Part shown: positions 49,326 through 61,800 of the stretch, in pieces
Position numbering within the stretch: position 1 is the first letter of the stretch
Layout: the number at the start of each line of letters is the position of its first letter
Assembly: GCA_034509735.1 (NCBI GenBank)
Contig: JACGWO010000011.1
Coordinates: 27,698,979-27,762,978 of the forward strand
Origin: Sesamum alatum
Taxonomy: Eukaryota > Streptophyta > Magnoliopsida > Lamiales > Pedaliaceae
Direction: 5' to 3'
Length of the DNA: 64,000 nt
The notes under the pieces: model-generated
What the model saw: only the letters and a program-made list of their open reading frames with translations
The model's database searches: none
What the model was told of the DNA's origin: nothing
Translations under genes and position numbers: made by a program

Positions 49326-51034
49326 CTAGCATGAAATCCATGCTATGCACGGAATTCATAAATTCAATAATATTTTCATAAATTTTAAATTACATAATGA
49401 TATATATATATTATATTTAGTTGACTATCTTACTATATGCAATAGTAAAAATTTATTTATACAAAACTCAATATTGAACTCTTACTAAGTTTATTTACAG
49501 AACGTTTTGAAAAAAATAATAGAATATTATTATATTTTTACATATCGAGAAAAATTATTTTATCAATTTCAAATACTATATTTATATATATATTCTTATT
49601 TAGTTAATATATTTTTAGTAAAATCAAAATGTAATAGAATACGTTATTTAAAAGATTTTATCCTATTTCCTTATGGTATAAACTCCTCCAAAGTAGTATG
49701 GTTCACCATAAATGATATAATAAAGTTTATGAACGTAAGAACAAAATTGTATTAGTACCACCTTTTATTTTTCTTCATGAAAAAATTTAACAATATCTAA
49801 AACTATATAATAAATAAGTAAAGAGATATATACATATTTCTAAATTATATATGCTAACAATAAAAATATACAATAAGAAATTCATAATAATACAGACATA
49901 ACATATAATAACAATAATACATAACAAAAAATTTCTAGTATATGAATTCATGCCCATAAATTTTCATAGATACTTTAAGATGATCGAGCTACTTTTTTAA
50001 TGAATAATTAGTTTCTTTTATCACATTGAATTTAATTCCTACTTGAAGTCAAATTTTCACTTGATATTATACTTGTTAATTACCCATACTTGTAAATTTT
50101 AACAGTAAATTAAATTTTTGGTCCCGATCCATTGGGTCAAAATCGTGGTTCCTAAATTTTTCGATGTACGATTTTGATCCCTAATCTTTACGATCGAATT
50201 GTTATGATATTTCGGTCCAACCATTAAAATTAAAAATATTAAGTTAATGAGGAAATCGGATGGACCAAAATCATAATAATTTGTAAAGATTAGGGACCAA
50301 AATTGTGTATAAAAAATTTTAGGGACCAAAATCATAACAATTTGTAATGATTAGAGACGAAGATCATATTTAAAAATTTTCAAGGACCAAAATCGATTTT
50401 GACCCAAAGTATACGGACTAAAAGTGTGATATTCTAAATTTTAATCTCTATACCTACCTACTCTTACAAATCTTGAGTTTTTGCACGCCAACAAACATAA
50501 TAAACATAAAACTTTGTCATATAGTTTAATGACAATTTACTGTATATAATAGTGCAAACTTTTTATACATGAATTTTTACTAAGTTTATTTACTAAACAT
50601 CTTGAAAATAACCATTGCAAATTATCATACTTTAGATTGAGATAAATTGCTTTATGAGTTTCAAATACTATGTATATTATCTTATTTAATTAATATATTT
50701 TTAGTAAAATGAAAAGTATTAATATTTAAAGACATTATGTAAAAAATACTATCATATTTTCTCTATGTGGTAAATGGATTTCTCTTAGCAAAAAAATAAA
50801 AATAAAAATACAATTCATAGTAAATTTCCACTATTGTAATCAAGTGTATGAAAGAAAAAAAATAAAAAAGAATTAGTATCAATTTTTTATTTCTTTCATA
50901 AAAAATAAATTTAACAGTATTTGAAATTAATAAAAAGTAAAAATATTTATATTTCTAAATTGTATGCTAAGAATACATATATAATAAGAAATTCAAAAGG
51001 CTACAAATATAAGATATAATAACAATAATATACA
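49326..51034 (-). mobile_element. Helitron 3' end on the minus strand and AT-rich body
   Basis: Read on the minus strand the element ends CCGTGCATAGCATGG..CATGCTAG followed by T at 49325, the plant Helitron 3' pattern (GC-rich near-palindrome, then CTAG). The 5' end is not clear; the right limit given is where the next element starts. Sequence at about 49430-49800 resembles 50520-50960 in the same order, so the body contains a duplication or two related elements. Confidence 0.5.
50103..50434. mobile_element. MITE with 10-bp target duplication inside the Helitron-like region
   Basis: Exact TAAATTTTAA copies flank it at 50093-50102 and 50435-50444. The interior is a mirrored set of GGGACCAAAATCATAA / TTTGGTCC words; the terminal repeats are weaker than the inner ones. 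Confidence 0.7.
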
Positions 51035-54018
51035 TCTGTACTCTATATAAATGTGTGAATACTCAAGTTGTTTGTTCCCCATTATGAAAAGACAAATATA
51101 CCCTCATTTAAATATTATTAATTGTTATATTACAGATTCTGAAATTTTCAACAATTTAGAATTCTAAATATTCTAAACCTCCTCCATATAAATTTAGGAT
51201 AAAAAACCTAAATCGTGAATCATGAATGAATCCAATTACACAGAATTTTAATAACCTGCTTCTAATCGTGAATCATGAATGAGCCCAATTATATAGACAT
51301 ATAATTGCATTGAATTTTAATAACAGTCACATAAAATTATATTATAAAATTAGTTATCGAAAAAATAAAATTCTATAAGAAAAATATTCCAGAGTCTTAA
51401 TTGCTCTAAACTACTTAGAGAATGCATAACATATTCAACTAAAACAATGAATATAATATTTCAACACAATTACTTTGCTAGAAGAAATCTAAAATCTTAA
51501 TTATATTAAGAAAGTTTTAATTTACCATGACACATAAAAATTTAAAATAAACTACACATGAATAATATATAAAATACTAATCTAAACTTAAATATATACA
51601 TATATATAATAACGAATAAATATCAAAATTTAATTATAAATTAAAATTGATATATGGATATGATATTATTAAATTGAAATTGCTTGTAAAAATTCAAGTA
51701 TTGAATGAATCTCTTAGTACTTGATTGTTTTAGTATTAGATAATCCTGAATGTTTTGCTTTTATATCTATTATTATTTATATTAATTAATAAAATAAAAG
51801 TATTACAACAACAATGTGACATAAAAAATTAAGTTGTAACATAATATATTATTGAATAAGAAATAGATTATACCAATAACTGCATATGAAAATAAGATTA
51901 AGAAATTAAACTAGAAACATATAGAATTAAAAATTGCAATATAAAAGCAAAAACTAAAATTTTATACAATAATATTTCAAAATTTAGAAGGTAATAAAGC
52001 ATATAAATAATACTTTGACAATATTTAAAAGTTGATACTGGAATATAATTAACATTAGGATCTTACAATACAAAATATTGGTAATATTGTCCAATTAAAT
52101 TATATTTTTATAATAATAGTCAATAAATAATTAGTTTGTAATCATTTAGTGTCAATAAATTAAAAATCAATTCAAAATATGGTAAAAGAAAACATATTAC
52201 ATACATTGACATAATATAGCAAAATCAAACAATAGCAAAGAGACACAATAAAACCTACGAATAAAAATTGATCAATTTTTTTAAAATGGAATTTCCTCTA
52301 AACTGGAATAACGAATAAGTATCAAAATTTAATTACGAATAAAAATTATCAATATGATTAAATTAGAAGCGCTATTGAAAATTTTAAAAAGAGCTAACTG
52401 CTTGATTTTATTTCAATATTAATAGGCTAAAAACACCATGTCCCCCTCCCCCTGCACCCCCAAGACATTGACATTGAAGAAGAGTATAACTAGTAATATA
52501 ATAAATAATTTAATTTAAAACCTTATCTTATTGAGTAGTAAATTAACTAATATAATTGTAGGTCCTAACGAGATATATATAACTATTTTTATGCTTTAAA
52601 ATGTGCATAAAAGTTGTAACATTTGGTCCCCTGTATTATAATACACTTAACGCCTACATGGCATTTTCTTTTGAATATTCAGAGGGAAAGGTGTTATGGA
52701 ACCAAAATTGCTACTTTTTAATATTTACGGGACCGAAAGTGAGAATCCCAATCAATGGACTAAATTAAAATGGAAGGGACCTAAATTACAGACTGAAAAA
52801 TGCTATTTCCTCTGATCAAAATAAGAAAAATCAAATGGTAAGTAAACATTAACACAATAACAATTAAAGATATAAAATTTTAAAATAATTATATACTAAC
52901 ACATTAGTACAATTACATTTTCATATTAAGAAAATTAATAAATTTTGATAATAAACTTAGTACAATAAAATAATAAGTAAAAACTGAGTTAATTATGTTG
53001 AAATTAGAAAAAAGATTATAAATAAATAAGCTAATGAGATTAATATATTTTTTCAGTAATAAATTTATAAAAATAACTTAAAAGTTTAAAAAATATGAGT
53101 ACTAAAGAGCATAACAATTGATATATGGATAGAATATTATTAAATTGAAATTGCTTATGAAAATTGAACTATTGAGTGCATCTCTTAGCACTTGATTTTT
53201 TTAGTATTAAATAATCCTGAATGTTTACTTTTACATCTATTGTTTCTTTTATAAAGGTGAAAAATTAAAGTTTTATACAATAATATTTTCAAAATTTAGA
53301 AGCTAATAAAGCATGTAAATAATGCTTTGACAATATAAAAAAGTTGATACTGAAATATGATTAACATACATTATAGGATCTTACAATACAAATATTGGTA
53401 CTATGGTCCAATTTGATTATAGTTTTATAACAATAGTCAATAAATAATTAGTTTGCAATAGTGTCAATAAATTAAAAATAACTGACATTCAAATATAGTA
53501 GTAAAAGAAAACATACAACACACACATACAAAATGTAACAAAAAATAAAAATAAAATTAAACAACATAAAATAGGCATAATAAAACCTACAAATAAAATT
53601 GATCAATTTATTTTATTTAATTGAAATTTTTTCTATCCAAGAAAAGGAGCTTTGACTAATTATTTTTATTTTAATATTAAATTTTTGAATATCATTATTT
53701 TATATTTTCATATTAATTGGTTTGATACATAATAATGAAATAATCATTAATGTATATACGAAATACAAAATTTTAATTTTGGGGAATATTTTTTTATTCA
53801 ATAGTACCAATTAAATTTAGAAAGTGAATTACAAATAATAGAACTGAATAGTTTCCTTCTGAATTTAAATAATTGTTATCAATTTGTTTGAAAATACAAT
53901 TATATAATACTAATGTTTCAATGAAAAAAATATGAATAATATCATGAACTTAACATAAATGATATTCGTACGTGTAAAAAGATATTTGTACACGTGCATC
54001 GCACGTCATGCTTTCTAG
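51035..54018 (+). mobile_element. Non-autonomous Helitron, about 3.0 kb
   Basis: The 3' end is clear: a perfect 6-bp hairpin ACGTGC-ATC-GCACGT (53992-54006), then CATGCTTT and CTAG with T following. The proposed 5' end is TCTGTACTCTATATAAATGT at 51035, preceded by A. The body is very AT-rich and codes for no Rep/helicase. It has an internal direct repeat: 51650-52280 is copied, diverged, at 53117-53612. A MITE-like inverted repeat with GGTCCC/GGGACC words lies at about 52615-52805. Confidence 0.6.
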
Positions 54019-54522
54019 TAATAAAAAATTTCTTGTAGTTGCGTATGTGTCCATTGATTATCATAGATACTGTAAATGATCAAATTACTTTTTAATGAAT
54101 AATTCCTTCTGCATGTCCGGTTGAATTGTCTGTCCTGAACTTCTAAATTAGAAAATAAATGATAGTGACAATATAAGTAAATACTCAAAATTAATAATAA
54201 GAGCAATACTAATTATAGAATTAAAAAAACTTTAAGAAGTAAATATAAGAATACTTCATGCTGGATTGCGCACAAAAAAAAGTAAAAAAATAATATTTAA
54301 AAGATGAAGAAAACAAGTTTAACCAAAACACACACAAAAAGAAAATACATAAACAATATGAAATTGGACATCAAAAAGCAAAAGAATAAAAAAGAAATGA
54401 TTGGGCAATGCATCAGGAAGCTAGCAATGGTCTATGAGGTTGTCACTTACATTATTGAAAAGTATATTATCATGTTATTTATTGAGATGTCTTGTTATTT
54501 TCTAGAAACAATTATAAACAAA

Positions 54523-56424
54523 CACTACAAAAAAAATGCGGGAATTGGAACGGATATATACGACCGTTTCTAATAGGAACGGTCATTGGAACGGGAAATC
54601 ATTGATGACGTCACTTTCGAGTTAATTGTAGTACGAACGAATAAGAACGGCACTACCGTTCCTATTTATGTGCCAACATATCTGTGCCAATATGTAAACC
54701 TATTGTCGTTCCTAAAAAAGACCGGATATATTTTGGTATTCTATTTGTAACACATGAGTGATATTTGGATGTGTGATATTTGGAACGGTTACGCCACCTG
54801 GAACAGTGACCGTTCCTTTCTGTGTTCCAGACACCGGTTAAATTTGGACCGATTTTCCGATCGTTCCAATATGTAGTGCTATATGAGGCCCTTTTACGCC
54901 ATGAGCAAAAATGTAATGCAATGACCGTTCCAAATTGTGGGTATAAAGGAAATGCAATATTGTTACAATTACCGTTCCCAATTGTGCTCCAAGTAGGAAT
55001 GGTCATGGTCGACTCGTACCACATATCGTTCCTAATATGTCCGAACGGCTATATTACAACGGTAGTATGACTGTTTCTATAACCGTGCCTGATACTGTTC
55101 CTAAAGTTGGAACAACGGCTATATTTCAGCGGCTAGTTTTGTGTTCCAAATAATATTTCAATGTCCGTTCCAATATGTTCTATATATATATATCCCCCTT
55201 CTTTCTCATTGTTCTTATAATTACTCTCGAACTCATTTTGTTGCTCCTTCTGTTGATTATTTATACGGAAAATCGAACATATCAATTACTTGCGCGAATT
55301 TTGCATTGATATTGATAGGTGTTTTGCTCAGGTAAGTATGCAAAATTCTATAATTGTTAGGTATATATATATATATATAATATACTCTCGTCATTTAATT
55401 CCGTACTGTTGTGAATTATACGTAGGACCAATCATGTTAAGACAGTTGTGGAAATGGATATATGATTGAGACGTCCTGGGTGTGACGCCGGAGTTTGAGG
55501 ACGGTGTTACAACATTTTTAGAATGGGCCCAGTCTCAGCGTGCATATTTGGACGGGGATAAGATTAATTGTCCCTGCCGGAAGTGTAAAAAAGAACGGTT
55601 CAAAACACTAGACGAGATAAATTTTGATTTGTGTATGAAAGGGTTTATGCCAGAGTATTATAATTGGACTTCGCATGGTGAGGAGAGGGTGCAAGAATAG
55701 TTTGCAGCATTGACAGCACCCCCTGTGCAGCAGCAGCAAATGTCACACGTTCAGGAGGAGGGTAGTTCGCATTGGAGTGATGCTGCTCAGATAGATTGGG
55801 TGCAGAGGATGGTCATTACCGACTAATGATGGTACTCGGTATTGTCCATCTAATGTGGCTCCTAGTTCATATTACGATTCGGAGCCCTATGATTATGTCT
55901 AGCTTGTCAGACCATTTTTTTTGATGTAGTTCATGCTGCGGACCAACCGTTGTGGAACGGTTGCACCACTTCTCAGTTGGCGTCAATTGCCTCTTTGGTG
56001 AATATCAAGGCCGAATGGGGTTTTTCCGAGCATACATATGATCGATTATGCCAGTGGGCTGATACTGTAATGCCCCGCGATCACACTTTCCCCCCCGATT
56101 ATTACAATACGAAGAAATTGATAAGAGAATTGAGTTTACCAGTTCAGAAGACTGATGCTTGCAAAAACGGTTGCATGTTGTACTGGAAGGACGATATTGA
56201 TTTGGAATATTGCAAGTTCTGTGGAGACGCTAGGTACAAGACCACCAGGGACAGAAATTCTAAACGCAAGAAGTTCCCGTATGTCATTCTTAGGTATCTA
56301 CCGCTTACCCCTCGGCTGCAGAGATTGTATGCGTCGGAGGCCACAACAGAGCATATGACTTGGCATGCGAGCCATCAGATGGAGGAAGGATCCATGTGTC
56401 ATTTGTCCGATGCAGAGACTTAGA
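54523..56424 (+). mobile_element. Decayed CACTA (En/Spm) transposon, 5' end and part of transposase
   Basis: It starts CACTACAAAAAAAATGCGGG at 54523. From there to about 55170 the words GGAACGG, AACGGTC and GACCGTTCC recur many times in both directions, the subterminal repeats usual in CACTA elements. Transposase pieces follow. No opposite terminus was found, so the element is truncated on the right or its end is unrecognisable. Confidence 0.8.
55482..56424 (+). pseudogene. CACTA transposase (TNP2-like) pseudogene
   Basis: Positions 55482-55700 read a transposase-associated domain: FEDGVTTFLEWAQ, CPCRKCKKERF, GFMPEYYNWTSHGE. Positions 55950-56423 read the start of a TNP2-type transposase: LWNGCTTSQLA, DACKNGCMLYWKDD and the cysteine pair CKFCG. 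The two pieces are in frames broken by stops (TAG at 55698 and at 56421, the latter at a place where tryptophan is usual), and the upstream start region is frameshifted. The catalytic core is missing. Confidence 0.85.
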
Positions 56425-57712
56425 AACATTTCGACCAGAATTTGAGGCTCACATGCCAAATTCTTGCTAAATTTGCAATTTTCGGCGGAGTTTAGCCTTA
56501 TTGTGCCAAAAAAATAATAATTTAATTGCCGAAATTAAAGCCAAAAATGATTTTCAACCAAATTAAAATTGCCAACAGATATAGTTGCGAAATCAAAATT
56601 GCAATTTCCGCATATTTATATTGAAAATGGCGTATACAAACTTTAATTTAAAAATAATATTATGTCAATTTTAGATACATTTAGAAAGTTTTTTTTTTTT
56701 TTAAAGTGATATATTAAAAAACTAACAAGCAACCAGACAATACCAAAAAAACAAACTTAGAAAGTTAATCTGAGATATGTATCCCAAGAGTAGTATCCTA
56801 TTTTCATGCTTCAACACATTTTTAACTGAACATATAACACTAAATTCGAAAATAAAGAGTATATATTACTGCAACATTAATATAAAAATTCATTGTCCAC
56901 ATATAGAACATATAGTCTTATTACAATAATATATATTTGTAGATAATTAAAAAGCTTAATTGTTTAGAACTCCAACTACACCCTAATTAATTAGTACTTC
57001 CTACCAATATATATATCATACTTGCAATTAATATAGTCTCTAATTCACCATCTACACATATTGTATGATCAAAAGGGCCTCCCAATCTTCTGCAAAAAGT
57101 GAAAGAAAAAAAAATAGTCAATCAATTGATACAAAGAAATTGAAAATTTGTTTGAGTTATTAAGTGGTGGTAAAATGTTACATTAGCATTATTATTTGAA
57201 TTATTATATGGACCAAACTAATTTTGTAGATGCTACATTCGATGCACAATATATTGAGTAAGTGAATTGTTTACTGAGTGCAGTATATATATATAAGTCA
57301 TCACAAGACATAATGTCAAGAGAAACCGATCAAATTAAGACAGTTTTTGGGTGAACTTATAAGCTCTTTGAAACATCTTATAAGATTTTTTAGAGTTTAT
57401 AATATGCTACAAAATATTTGGTAATTTTTTTATAAAAAGATCTTATAACTTCTAAAAGTAAGATGTTATGGGCTTATAAGATCTTTTTTTTTTAAAAAAA
57501 AAGTAAGAAGTTGCCAACTTATTTATTAGATCTTAATAAATTCTTTTAAATTAATTATAAATTTATCATTACTAACGTCTTATAAGCTCTAAAACATCTT
57601 ATAAGATGTATGATCAGCTTAGAAGATCTTTTAAATAAGCTTATAAGCCAAATTAACCTAAGATAAATCAAATCGCTAGGGTTAACTAGAAAAATGGGCT
57701 AAAACATAATTA
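56425..57712. other. Intergenic AT-rich DNA
   Basis: A stretch at 56440-56640 repeats words like TTGCAATTTTCGGCG / GCCGAAATT and may be the remnant of a small element. The rest, including repeats of CTTATAAGATCTT at 57355-57650, shows no coding sequence. Confidence 0.5.
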
Positions 57713-58141
57713 GGGTGAATTATAATAACCTCTCCTGAGATTTGGCATAATTACGGATACCTTCTCGTTATTTGGAAAATTATAAATACCTTCCTGAGGT
57801 TTGTCGTTTTTAACCAAGGGCCTAAAATGATCCATTTTGCCCTTGAATTTTTTTTTTAAATTATAAAAAAATCAGCTAAGGCAAATTACATTATTGTTCA
57901 TATGTGTAAAAATGTAAGAACTCTCCATGCGCATTTTGTCAAAATAAAAAAATAAAATTAAAAATTTTAAAAAATAATTTAATTTGCATAATGAAATTTT
58001 GGTCAGTTCACCAATAAAAATGGATGGAAATGGGTATTTGTTAGACGATAACAAATCTCAGGGGAATTTTTATAATTTTTGAAATAACAAGAGGTATCCA
58101 TAATTATAGCAAACTTTCGAGAAGATCATTATAATTCACTC
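57713..58141. mobile_element. Mutator-like MITE, family A copy 4 (opposite orientation)
   Basis: A 429-bp element with ends GGGTGAATTATAATAACCTC and TCATTATAATTCACTC. It carries the family words in reverse complement (TTTGCCCTTGAATTTTTT, TTTTGGTCAGTTCACC). No target duplication could be read, so the copy is older or the ends have shifted. Confidence 0.75.
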
Positions 58142-58892
58142 AAATATATATCTTGTTTGAGTAATGGATCTATTTACAAACACATTGGACACGGTTTATT
58201 ACTTATATGTGCCTAAAACAAATGTTTTTTTAAATAACTCATTTAATTGTATTTTACCAAATTTAATTCGAATAAAAATCTATTACTTAATAAGGTCACT
58301 ACCCCATCTAGTTTTTATGATGAATTGGTACCAAAACGTTTTTTGGAGTATGAATTATAATTTTTATATATTTTTTAAAATTTTTAAAAAATATTTCTAT
58401 GAATTAATATGCCCTATGAATTATTTATTTTACTGCCCTCCAATTTTTTTTATATTTTTAAAGTGTTTTTATTTTTTCAAAAAAAATAATCAGCAAGAAA
58501 CGTAATTAAAGTAGTAATGTTCACTCGTCGTTTAAGAGCTACATAATTATTTTTCATTTAAAGGTGATAATTTTTCAAATAACGTAGTTGGAATTTACCC
58601 TATATATTTTTCATCCAAAGAAAAAAAAAAAGTTTGATAACGACTACACTTGCAACCTAGACCTAGTAAACTCATTGCTGCTAATTAAAAATAATAATTA
58701 ATTACCCAAAAAATAATAATTAAGTAGTAGTCCTTCTGATGGAAGGCAAGAGTGCATGTACTAGTGTCTACCCATATCAAGAAAATATGTCCAAAACCTT
58801 TGACTCAGTACACTTTGCTTCTTACTCTTCTGCAACTTACTATTTATAGATGTTTTATAATTTTGTCTTTACCAATTGGGATTTGATGATAT

Positions 58893-59196
58893 TTTGGCCT
58901 AACTGCATTTTCTAATAATGTAATTATATTCATTTGGTGTTTTAGTCCAGTAATTTGTTAGGGCGGTAAAATGGTCATTCGTTTTTTTTTTTAAGTTTGC
59001 AATTTTAGGACAAAATTAGTTAGAATGATATTGTCGCTTTCCAACCAACGTTAAAAATTACTACTAATTTTTTTTCCCCCTAAAATCGCGAAATTAAGAA
59101 AGATGAAAGGCTATTTTTTGATCCTAACAAGTTACTAGACTAAAGTGCCAAGTAAATATAATTACAGGACTAAAGATGCAGTTAAAACTTTGATTT
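58893..59196. mobile_element. MITE with AACTGCAT ends
   Basis: Left TAACTGCATTTTCTAATAAT and TTTAGTCCAGTAATTTGTTAG mirror right CTAACAAGTTACTAGACTAAA and TTACAGGACTAAAGATGCAGTTA. It lies about 280 bp downstream of the bHLH stop. No clear target duplication. Confidence 0.75.
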
Positions 59197-59473
59197 TCTA
59201 GTTTAATAATTTTGTTATATTTTCTATTTTATGTAATATATACATGCAGGTCAAGTATATAATATGTTATATCTATTTTGTTAAAAAAATTATACATGCA
59301 TGTGACGTGTGTATATTAAATAAATAAAATAAAAGATGTAGCGTGATTTGAAATAGAAAATCAAATCCTGCATTATTATCTATATAATTATTCTAATTTC
59401 AGACATTAATATAACTTCATATAGTATCTTGTAATAACTCAAGAAGAGAGATCAAGGCTTATTTATTACATAC

Positions 59474-59651
59474 CTAATAGCTACTAGTTGGTGGGATTGC
59501 TGCATACTGTTTATCCACTACTTCAATAAGCTTGTTTGCCACTGCACTTGCATACACAATTGAACCTTCACAAATCTGCAACATCATCAATCAATAAATC
59601 AAAACTTTCATCACATTAATGCAAGAACAAAATCATAATTCATCAAGGGTC

Positions 59652-59684
<33 letters not shown>

Positions 59685-61268
59685 CACCTTTGAGTTGAAC
59701 AAGAAGCTGTAATAATCTCCAATGAGGCCTCCAGCAACATGGTGGAGATCAAGCTGAAGTTCATCAAGAACCTTTGACACAAAGAGCAGGCAGTTGATTC
59801 TCTTCTGTTGAACTAACTTGACGGTGACTTCGTCGTCAATGATCCGAACATCGACCTCGGTGTTCTTGGATTTCCTATGAAGCCATGAGCTTCTGAGTGA
59901 TGAGTTGTTGTAAGGGTTGTCCATATCACCAAGAGACTTTGATTCATTCCCTTCCATTAATGCTTCATCTTCTGTCTTAGGCCTCTTGAGCCTTTCTTTT
60001 ATGCATCTTTTCTTCTCCACCCACCCTTTGAGCTCTGTCACTGTCCTCTTCAGCTCATTGATGTAGTCGATAGCGTCGCCAACGATTGAGGCTCTATCAT
60101 TCTTGGATTGTTCTCACAAGAAAACTTCAATTTGTTAGAAATTAACAAGAAGCAGAAAGAATCTATGTATGTATATCTGTGTGGGGTGTGTGTGTGTGTG
60201 CGTAATTCTTTCCAACTAAACACATTGATCAAAGTAGAAGTGATTGCAAGAAAGTGTGGTGAAATTTAACAGAATAAGAAGATGGAATTTCATTACAACC
60301 TTGGTGGGATTTGGGACTAATTTCCTCAAAGCTTGGTACTTGTCATTCAAGAGCACTCTTCTATGCCTCTCAGTGGCAAAATGTTTGGTATCTTTTCCAT
60401 CCCTATTTTTACCAATGCAATCAATTTCTCCTGCAGTAAACTCAAAAACACCATTATGATGATCAAATGATCTCCCATCACCATTTTGGTACAACCCCAC
60501 ATTCACATCTCTCTCATCCACCCCACCAAAAAGAGTTCCATTTCTTGGTGCTCCAAGAGTGTAACCCCCATGTGGTAAAGAGTGAAACAACTCTCTCAGC
60601 AAGGGGGGCTGTGGGGGGAGATTCAAAGGCAGCAAAGGGTCATAAACAACAGCACCAGCCGACGACGAGCCGTCTGCCGAAGGAGGATTGATCTCCCCCA
60701 ACAGCCCAAGTGAGGCCAAGAAACCAGGAGACTTGTGGGCTGCTGATGAGTTTGAGAAGGTGATTGAAGAATTGGGCAGCAAAGAAGATGGTGAGCATCT
60801 TGGCAAGGGAAACATGTTGAGCAAATCAGGTGTTGTGGGATATGGGGTTTCAGGCAATGAACCAGTGGTGAAATTTTGGACATAATTATCTGCAGGAGTT
60901 TGATGATGGTGATGGTACTGATTTTCACCATTGAAACTAGTCATTTCTTGCCAGTTTGAATCATGAACAATTTCTTGAATCTCATTGCTAGTAGTATTGT
61001 TGTAGCAGTGCTCCATTTCAAGATTGAGATGGTGCTGAAGCTCCATCTCCAGAGCAGAATAAGCAACATCCTGTTGGGATATCTGATTCTGATGATGAGG
61101 GTAATTATTAGACTGTTCCTCCATGGAAAAACTCTGATTGTTGTTGTTGTTGTTGTTATTATTACAGTTTGGTATATGTGTCTGAGAGAAACCATCCTCA
61201 GCCTGAACCAAATTACCTCCACCTTCATGCAAACTGTTCTGATCAAAACCACCACTTTCTTCATACAT
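59474..61268 (-). CDS. bHLH transcription factor, bHLH10/89/91-like (tapetum type)
   Basis: Minus-strand exons 61268-60300, 60101-59688 and 59575-59474 join to 494 residues with GT..AG introns and closed phases. The opening MYEESGGFDQNS, the phrase LNLPPQPPLLRELF, the bHLH domain and the C-terminal part all follow Arabidopsis bHLH91-like proteins, which work with DYT1/AMS-type factors in anther tapetum; rice EAT1/TIP2 belong to the same group. The basic region KHFATERHRR keeps H296, E300 and R304, so E-box binding is expected. The helix-loop-helix runs to about residue 350 across intron 1. An ACT-like dimerisation region follows (EVDVRIIDDEVTVKLVQQKR, LDLHHVAGGLIGDYYSFLFN). I chose the MYEE start at 61266-61268 by family; an in-frame ATG lies ten codons upstream (61296-61298). 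An asparagine run lies near residues 37-46. Tapetum expression is inference. Confidence 0.93.
59652..59684. repeat. (GAT)n microsatellite at a bHLH splice donor
   Basis: About ten GAT units on the plus strand (ATC on the minus) begin 3-4 bp inside intron 2, next to the donor GTGATCATC at 59687-59679. Length change here would alter the donor's immediate context. Confidence 0.85.
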
Positions 61269-61299
61269 CTTTTTCTCTTTTTTTTTTCTGGGATTCACC

Positions 61300-61800
61300 A
61301 GCTTTCAACTGTTCCTTTCCTTTTCTCTCCGGGCCCCCTTTGTCTGATCAGTACCTTCAAGAAACAAACAAACAAACAAACAACAAACTATAAGAAAAGA
61401 CCACAACAAGTACAAGAATTCATAATTGATCAAAGACCACAGTACCAACAAAAAAAGCAGCAAATAAAACCAACTCTGAAAACCCTACTAACCTTTTCAC
61501 TTTTTCTTGATTTCAATACCCAAAAAAACACAAAATCTACCAAGTGGGCTTCTCTAAAAAGATTTGATTTCTTCTCCCAATTCAAGAAACTATCTTAGAA
61601 GAAGTCCATGGATGCAGTATCAAAATCAAGATGAAAACTTTAGAGTAGGTGGGATTGAAATAGGGGGAGGGGAAGGAAAAAAACAAAGAGAGAGAGAGAG
61701 AGAGAGGGGTTTTGGGTAATAGGGAAGATCAAGAAAATAGGTAGGTTGGTTATGGTGTGGGGTTAGGAGGGGACTAAAGGACTGATGGAAAAGACATAAT
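61300..61800 (-). promoter_or_regulatory. 5' UTR/promoter region of the bHLH gene
   Basis: It holds an (AAAC)n stretch at about 61362-61384 and a (GA)n tract at 61687-61706, which is a CT patch on the gene's strand. No clear TATA box was identified. Long open frames on the plus strand here are antisense to the gene and have no family likeness. Confidence 0.45.

Noticed and set aside
58164..58505. 113-codon open frame rich in F, Y and N
   Set aside because: AT-rich composition artefact with no domain, start context or neighbouring exon.
60963..61598. Long plus-strand open frame over the bHLH gene
   Set aside because: It is antisense to the first bHLH exon and its 5' region; low-complexity valine and lysine runs mirror the asparagine run and A-rich leader.
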